A stretch of DNA of 64,000 nt from Liolophura sinensis. Taxonomy: Eukaryota; Mollusca; Polyplacophora; Chitonida; Chitonidae. The DNA lies in assembly GCF_032854445.1 (NCBI RefSeq), contig NC_088305.1:27366628-27430627 (forward strand), given 5' to 3'. Below are positions 27,383-64,000 of the stretch, piece after piece. The number at the start of each line of letters is the position of its first letter. The stretch's first letter is position 1. Under the pieces are notes generated by a model. It searched no databases. It saw only the letters and a list, made by a program, of their open reading frames with translations, and had not been told where the DNA came from. A program made the translations under genes and the position numbers.

Positions 27383-28294
27383 TATAACTGTATTAATCCC
27401 TGTATAGAGTATGTGCCCCGTAGTTATCGCGTTAATCGTGTGAAAAACCACAGCTGTATAATTTTACATGCGTATGCATACTCACCTGTGTTTGACGTAA
27501 ATAAATTATATAGGAGAAAATGATAATCGTCATATGTACGCCAGGGCCCTCGATCGTTGTATGACTCGTGCAGTAAAAGCCTTACTCTCACAACACCAAC
27601 AGGGATCAACCACTAGCCACAGTCTTATATCACCACATTGGGACTGTCCACAACAATGGTACATATCCGTCCTGCTAAACTGGGTATTATTTGGTATTAT
27701 TATATTATATTATATTTGGGGTTTAGCGCGCCTTGGGTGACAGGATTTCGATGATATTTACTGTTTGGTATCTGTTGGTTTGTATTATATGTCAGTTATT
27801 ATTTTATCATCTCCTCTTTCTAGTAGGATGTCAAAAAAGGCAATTCATGGTTCACTAGTTGCCATGGTAGACTGTGTAGCGTCATCAAGATCATTTAACA
27901 CTTGGTGAAAGGATTTTAAATCTCCATGCAAGTTTACTGTTCCAAAGGATGAATCAGTCACGTGAATACCGTTTTAATGACTGTTTCACAGAATCTGAAG
28001 TTGGAACACTGAAATATTGCTGACAATTTTTATATAATTTGGTTTCTAAATAGCCCAACGCCAATTTAGCATATAGGTAAGGGCAAACTTGCTTCTCATA
28101 GCATGCAGTTCCTAGTGTAGATATAAAAAAAAATTCTAGCACCGGAAAGAGTAAAGTCAGAAGAGAAGCGTTCACTGTCACTGGGATCGGGTAGAGTGAT
28201 AACCAGTATGTTAAAGCAGAAGAAGAAAAACTTTCTCTAACGTAAGAAAGTGCATAATTAATAAATAGCTGGGACAGCAATAATAGGCCTAAAT

Positions 28295-28588
28295 GTAAGA
28301 CTAAGGTCCAAATGTAAGACTAAGGTTTAAATGTAAGACTAAGGTCTCAATGTAAGAAATGTAAGACTAAGTTCTAAATGTAAGACTAAGGTTTAAATCT
28401 AAGACTAAGGTCTAAATGTAAGACTAAGGTCTAAATGTAAGAAATGTAAGACTAAGGTCTAAATGTAAGACTAAGGTTTAAATGTAAGACTAAGGTCCAA
28501 ATGTAAGACTAAGGTGTAAATTTAAGACAAAGGTCTAAATGTAAGACTAAGGTCTAAATGTAAGACTAAGTTCTAAATGTAAGACTTG
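28295..28588. repeat. 19-bp minisatellite, about 15 copies
   Basis: Unit AAATGTAAGACTAAGGTCT with occasional partial units (GTAAGAAATGTAAGAC), in the GLB1-KIF5 intergenic region. Confidence 0.92.
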
Positions 28589-28639
28589 ATGCATGGATTA
28601 GGAGCAGAAATACTTCTCCGGCTTCTGTAATTTCCGGTC

Positions 28640-29750
28640 ATTTGTTTACCTTATATAGGCAGTCCATAAATTTGACTACTTTTATATTCAAATTTTGTTT
28701 GAAAGTCTTTCTCAGATCTGCTAAGATTTTTGCCATGTGTTTCAACAAGTTGTTCTATCGGTCTTCAAGTCTTTTTGTCATGGTTTCCCAAAATTTGTTT
28801 GTATGTAATTTCATCTTGAAAGATATCTGAAATTTTGCTTTTGAAAGAGCGTTTGTCGGCTACCTTTATAATTACGTACGTTCTGTCCCGCATATGTTTA
28901 TGAGCTCACCATTCTTTCTTGTTAAGATTGCTTCTTACCTGCTTGCTTTTGTTGGTACCTTTAGGAATATGATTAATTAAGTGTATAAATGTGTCTAATT
29001 GATTGTTTCGGCCTCTTGGGGGACTGAAAGTACCCTTCCTATCACTTATGAAATGTAATCATTTTCAACATTACAAAACTATTCCTGTCGGCGAAGCTTC
29101 CTTTGGCGAAATATCACTCTTCAACTCAGTGGGATTTCCATTAGGAGTATCAGTAAATTTGAGGCCTTTGCTGATTAATTTTACTTCATTTTCAGAAAGA
29201 GTCACTGAAGATGAGTTTATTATCTTTGGGTCTGTCGATGATGGTATCTCTCCTATTGTTTCCACTGGATGCCTGTGTATGGGTTGGTTTCTCTTCTCCT
29301 CTCGCCGTCGTGTGAAAAATGGGTTCTGGGTGAGTAATTTGGATGACGACTGGGTTGTTGCGGGTTTCTCTGTTTGCTTCGGGTCATATTCCCGCCTTTG
29401 AGACTGACGGAACATCCCTATAATCTTTCTGTTTTTTGGGGGTTTTTTCGTGTTTTTTTTTATTGGGCTGAGTTTTTACCACATCAGCGCAGGCTTCATC
29501 CACTGTTCACCTTGAGACGTTGGAAGGCGTGTGGTAGGAGGAATCTTGTCGGACCCAGGCTCGGTGGTTTGGAGTGTCGCTCTGGGATTGGGTATAGTGG
29601 TGATAAATGTATATATATCTTCAATGGAAGGAATGTTTTCAAGCCATACCTTTTTCTTTTGCAATACGATTTTTGACTTTTCTTCGTCCTCAAATATTTC
29701 CATCAGCCAATTTTCAGTGAATTTTGGCGTTTGGCATTTTTTGTATTAAG
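28640..29750 (-). pseudogene. Decayed Penelope-like retroelement fragment
   Basis: Minus-strand reading shows, in order, motifs typical of the N-terminal/early RT part of Penelope-like element proteins: SENEVKLISKGLKFTDTP (about 29130-29185), FSPPRGRNNQLDTFI (about 28985-29035), NLNKKEW (about 28908), VIIKVADK (about 28857-28880; family form IKPADKG) and IYGLPI (about 28655-28672; family form LPKIHK). From FSPPRG onward one frame holds but contains at least three stops (after NKKEW, DKKT and GLPI); upstream parts lie in other frames. The catalytic RT YxDD region and the GIY-YIG endonuclease are absent. It is a dead 5' fragment. The family call rests on remembered motifs. Confidence 0.7.
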
Positions 29751-29923
29751 GTTTCAAAGGCAGTTTGAGATTAGAACATGGCGATCTCACGTTTCGCCGC
29801 TTGTTCGCGGAGACAATAAATTCCAAACTTGACCTTCTCCTTGTGTAGCTCTGTTTAGCGTCGTATTTGTTCCAAACTCCGTCCAGTTCATTCGGTTTCC
29901 TGTATATATGTATAATTGAACGT

Positions 29924-30126
29924 GGATTGCACGATGTAAATGAATGTAGCCAAATGTTATTTATATATGTTCTACGCAAGTATACACACTTGCGTATATA
30001 TTGCGTATTTGCGTATTTATTCACGATAAGTGTATATACTTACGTATTTATTCACGATAAGTGTATATACTTGCGTAGAACATATATAAATAACATTTGG
30101 CTACATTCATTTACACCATGCAATCC
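29924..30126. repeat. Large hairpin: 64-bp inverted repeats, 73-bp loop
   Basis: The arm 29924-29987 (starts GGATTGCA, contains TGTAGCCAAATGTTATTTAT) is matched almost perfectly by the complement of 30061-30126. The loop contains two copies of CGTATTTATTCACGATAAGT. The arms carry no gene. It lies just upstream (minus sense) of the Penelope-like fragment. Confidence 0.9.
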
Positions 30127-30490
30127 ACACAGATACAGACAGACATCACGTGTGCAAGCATGGGCAGTCAGGCATTTAAATGCAGCACATGCTGCTCTAG
30201 TTGACATCCACAAATAGATTTGATCGGATTAAGCGCATTTAACACTCACTGCGTGCGTGAACACAAGCAGAGGTTTCTATACTTGATAAGACCTTTCCAG
30301 TGGGTTACCACGTCCACCCCATCCCATCCTCCACCACCTCTCAACCAACCCCTACCCCACCGTGCACCCATCTCCCTCAACCCCATACACCAACCATCTT
30401 CAGTTTAAACACCATTCAATCTTTATGCACAGGCTCTGGCCGGTGCACGCATGAAGACACCGCCTTGTTTGCTTTTCTTCTTCTTTTTTT

Positions 30491-30493
<3 letters not shown>

Positions 30494-30521
<28 letters not shown>
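30494..30521. repeat. (AT)n microsatellite
   Basis: About 14 TA units, about 780 bp upstream of the kinesin ATG. Confidence 0.95.
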
Positions 30522-30528
<7 letters not shown>

Positions 30529-30974
30529 ATTATTATTTAAACAATTAATGTTTATATACTTATCTATGCCCCAATGTAGCCTTATAATGTAATTTCAGAT
30601 ATGGGTCGAGGACGACGAATTATTATGTCATGATCTGGTAATATGGTGATATTAACAGACTAGGCCTACGTGTGAATGCATATCATGATATTTGCAAAAC
30701 ATATGCAGGTAAATATTGATTTTACCCAGTCAATTAATAATGCAGGTACAGTCTGCGTAATTATATACGCAGACCCGTCTGTGAATATTCAACATTTTAT
30801 TCAATATAAATGCCAAAATGGTTTGATTACTAATTGCTTGTTTTTATTTTTCCTTGTTGTTTTCTTTCTTCAAAATTATCTTTTAACATTTCATATATAA
30901 AAACATTCAACTGAGAGAAGTGAATATCTGCTTTTCTGTTCGAATAGCGAAAACCCCCATCTCGAGCCTCAAGG

Positions 30975-30982
30975 TGACGTCA
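30975..30982. promoter_or_regulatory. Full CRE palindrome upstream of kinesin
   Basis: TGACGTCA, 320 bp before the KIF5 start codon, in sequence consistent with a promoter or 5' UTR. CREB/ATF sites are commonly positioned like this, but function here is untested. Confidence 0.4.
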
Positions 30983-31302
30983 TTTTCTCCACCATTCACA
31001 GCACAAAATGGAAGTAGACAGATAATGTCAATGGATGTCGTGTCGGAATTTTACGTGTAATTGATATTTTGACGGGGTTTTCGTCTCTGATCGCCGATGA
31101 AATCGATCTGTTAAACTTCGGTTTTGGGCTCAGGTGACTAAATCGACGAAAATCCTGCCCGAAACCAGTTATTTTCCAGGCAAAACGTCACCACGGCTGT
31201 TGCCGGTCGGCCATGTTGTAACCAACAGGCAAGCTGCTCGGGTTTATTTTTGACAGAAGCTGTCCAAACATTTGAGGAAATCGACTGATATCTAGTTTTA
31301 AA

Positions 31303-61426
<30,124 letters not shown>

Positions 61427-62750
61427 GTCAGGACTTCTGTATAGCACTTCTATAGTACTGTGTGATAGAAAACAGTCGTAGCAGCCTTGTACTCTGCCAG
61501 TCACACACCTTACAGTACAGTGTGATAGACTAGAGTTGTACTCTACCAGCCACACATCTTACGTCACAGGGTTATAGAATACAGTCGTAGCAGCCATGTA
61601 CTCTGCCAAACACACACCTTACAGTACAGTGTGGTTGATAACAGTCATAACATCGTTACAGTGTACCAGTCAGGCACAGACCTTACAGTAATTTGTGATT
61701 GATTACAATCATAACATCCTTACAGCGTACCAGTCAGGCACAGACCTTTCAGTAATTTGTGATTGATTACAATCATAACATCCTTACAGTGTACCAGTCA
61801 GGCACAGACATTACAGTAATTTGTGGTTGATTACAATTATAACATCCTTACAGCGTAGCAGTCAGGCACAGACATTACAGTAATTTGTGATTGATTACAA
61901 TCATAACATCCTTGCAGCGTACCAGTCAGGCACAGACATTACAGTAACTTGTGATTAATCACAATCATAACATCTTTACAGCGTAGCAGTCAGGCACAGA
62001 CATTACAGTAATTTGTGATTGATTACAATCATAACATCCTTACAGTGTACCAGTCAGGCACAGACCTTACAGTAATTTGTGATTGATTACAATCATAGCA
62101 TCTTTACAGCGTAGCAGTCAGGCACAGACATTACAGTAATTTGTGATTGATTACAATCATAACATCCTTGCAGCGTACCATTCAGGCACAGACATTACAG
62201 TAATTTGTGATTGATTACAATCATAACATCCTTACAGTGTACCAGTCAGGCACAGACATTACAGTAATTTGTGATTGATTACAATTATAACATCCTTACA
62301 GTGTACCAGTCAGGCACAGACATTACAGTAATTTGTGATTGATTACAATCATAACATCCTTGCAGCGTAGCAGTCAGGCACAGACATTACAGTAATTTGT
62401 GATTGATTACAATCATAACATCCTTGCAGCGTAGCAGTCAGGCACAGACATTACAGTAATTTGTGATTGATTACAATCATAACATCCTTACAGCGTAGCA
62501 TTCAGGCACAGACATTACAGTAATTTGTGATTGATTACAATCATAACATCCTTGCAGCGTACCAGTCAGGCACAGACCTTACAGTAATTTGTGATTGATT
62601 ACAATCATAGCATCTTTACAGCGTAGCAGTCAGGCAAAGATATTACAGCAATTTGTGATTGATTACAATCATGACATCCTTACAGCGTAGCAGTCAGGCA
62701 CAGACCTTACAGTAATTTGATTCCCAGTGCAGTACAGTGTGATTGATTAC
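61427..62750 (+). repeat. 64-bp minisatellite after the KIF5 stop, ~17 regular copies
   Basis: Regular units from about 61650 to 62720 (TTACAGTAATTTGTGATTGA, TTACAATCATAACATCCTTA, CAGCGTACCAGTCAGGCACA), preceded by several irregular ones. The irregular ones start right after the last exon and share CCAGTCACA with its end, so this may be a sixth junction-derived array. If exon 23 ends at its TAA, the array lies in the 3' UTR. Confidence 0.9.
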
Positions 62751-62981
62751 AATCATGACATCCCTAGTGTACTAGGTACATGTGCTTAAGTACAGCGTGG
62801 CTGACTTCGGTCATAATATCCCACAATGCACCGGTCTCAGAGAGTAGGGCATTCATCGTCTTCTACAGTGCAGTTTCTAAAATTGCGACATTTACACGAA
62901 ACAGTTTTGTGTAATTCCTTTTTACACCAAAAAATATTACAGTATTTTTACAATTTAGCAATATATTACAATCAAAAATGT

Positions 62982-62987
62982 AATAAA
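62982..62987 (+). promoter_or_regulatory. Candidate KIF5 polyadenylation signal
   Basis: AATAAA about 1.56 kb beyond the TAA at 61424. 62988-64000 has no exon that I can support apart from a short (TG)n at about 63706-63720. Confidence 0.35.
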
Positions 62988-64000
62988 AGAATGCGAAAAG
63001 AAATTGTTACAATGTAGTATAGTCTCACTGGTACACTGAAGTATACTTTTCTTTATAGAAACTACAATACAAAGTGTTGCACTACAGTAGTGATCTAAGT
63101 TTTTACAGTCAGTACTATGTAACTTTTGCAGTTGCAGTCAGTTGTTTTTAAAAATGAATTCCATCCCATGGAACATATTTATTTTCAAGAACAATTCCAA
63201 AGACCTGGTTAGAGAATGTGTAGTGCAGTGCAAGTTTTGGAACATTCATCTGCCGAATATAAAGCTGTTAAGTTACTGTTGTATGACTGAGGCATCTGAG
63301 ATTGCATTGCTTAAGCATGATGTTTTGTTCTTGCAATTTAAATTTGCTTGTGTGATCAAGAAAAATTGGCAGAAATGTTTGTGTGTTTGATACAAGTTTT
63401 GTATCCACAAGACTTCAAGTGACTTGACATACGGCGCAGATGCTTCTAAATGTTGTACAGTTTCGACTGATTTTATTTTTGGCATGTTTGCTTTCATTAG
63501 GTGTTTGCATCCTTGAAGTCATGGCATTAAAAAACGAGCTATTCCTGCAATGTTTTTAATTTATTTTTGTTAACTGTAATTTTCAACAGTCATTCCACGC
63601 TTATCAACTAGTAGGTGAGATATTCTGGGTGTGCACCAAGTCAAATCCTTTAGAAAAATACTACATATATGTGTGTAATGCTTTTGCTTATGATTTTACA
63701 TCCCTGTGTGTGTGTGTGTGTCTTGTTTGCTTACATGTTTGCTTACATGTGGGTTTGAGAGAGTAGGAATTTGTGTTTACTCTATAAAAGAATCTATTTC
63801 TGATTCTCTGTTAAGTCCTAGTTTTATGTGGGTCTATAATCTGTTGTTTGGAGACCCCTTATTTGTTCTGTGAGTGTGGTATAAAAATTGCTACTGTGCA
63901 CATGTAGATGTAATCTAATGATATCCTGGGAAAATTAGGCAGAATATTGAAAATCCAGATATTTGAGGCTCACTATTTGCAAGTCAGCTAAAGGGTTGTT

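Noticed and set aside
29003-29401. 132-aa plus-strand open frame
   Set aside because: Shadow of the minus-strand Penelope-like sequence, which has recognisable motifs while the plus frame has none.
28640-30126. Hammerhead ribozyme, known from some Penelope-like elements
   Set aside because: I saw no convincing CTGATGA...GAAA core by eye; a covariance search would be decisive.
26756-31302. Shared bidirectional promoter for GLB1 and KIF5
   Set aside because: 4.5 kb separates the start codons, with repeats and a retroelement fossil between them.
63059-63098. Extra terminal KIF5 exon (13 codons)
   Set aside because: Good pyrimidine tract, but exon 23 already ends in a stop at a sensible length for KIF5; kept only as an alternative.

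Overview
This is a eukaryotic, intron-rich animal window. The GT-AG introns, the AT-rich non-coding DNA, and the abundant tRNA-headed SINEs with (TAAA)n-type tails point to a lophotrochozoan invertebrate. The frequent tacatgta-type words make a mollusc, perhaps a bivalve, most likely; this is inference from repeat style, not from a species match. About 90% of the window is intron, intergenic DNA or repeats, and it carries three conserved protein-coding genes.

Layout: (1) 249-3512 (+), sepiapterin reductase (SPR), 3 exons, 287 aa, complete. (2) 3513-10518, intergenic DNA with SINEs and two copies of a long-TIR, MITE-like palindrome. (3) 10519-26755 (-), lysosomal acid beta-galactosidase (GLB1), 17 exons that join in frame to 668 aa, complete from signal peptide to stop. 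(4) 26756-31302, the intergenic space between the divergent GLB1 and the next gene. It holds a 19-bp minisatellite, a decayed Penelope-like retroelement fragment and a 64-bp-armed hairpin. (5) 31303-61426 (+), conventional kinesin heavy chain (KIF5/KHC), 23 exons that join in frame to 972 aa, complete. (6) 61427-64000, a 64-bp array and presumed 3' UTR/flank.

SPR and GLB1 are convergent; GLB1 and KIF5 are divergent. The three genes act in unrelated processes (tetrahydrobiopterin synthesis, lysosomal glycan breakdown, axonal/cytoplasmic transport), so this is ordinary animal gene order rather than a functional cluster.

The most striking structure is not a gene. At least five minisatellites in two genes begin exactly at exon-intron junctions, and their repeat unit contains a copy of the exon edge plus the splice site: GLB1 exon 8 donor, GLB1 exon 10 acceptor, and KIF5 exon 10, 14 and 20 donors. 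KIF5 intron 10 also contains a second, apparently identical copy of the last 104 bp of exon 10. Each such intron therefore contains many decoy splice sites, and in every case I translated, use of a decoy gives an early stop. A sixth array follows the KIF5 stop codon, where a GTAAGT overlaps the stop. This pattern, together with a TIR element that carries its own minisatellite at 39312-40039, is the best candidate here for something not previously described.
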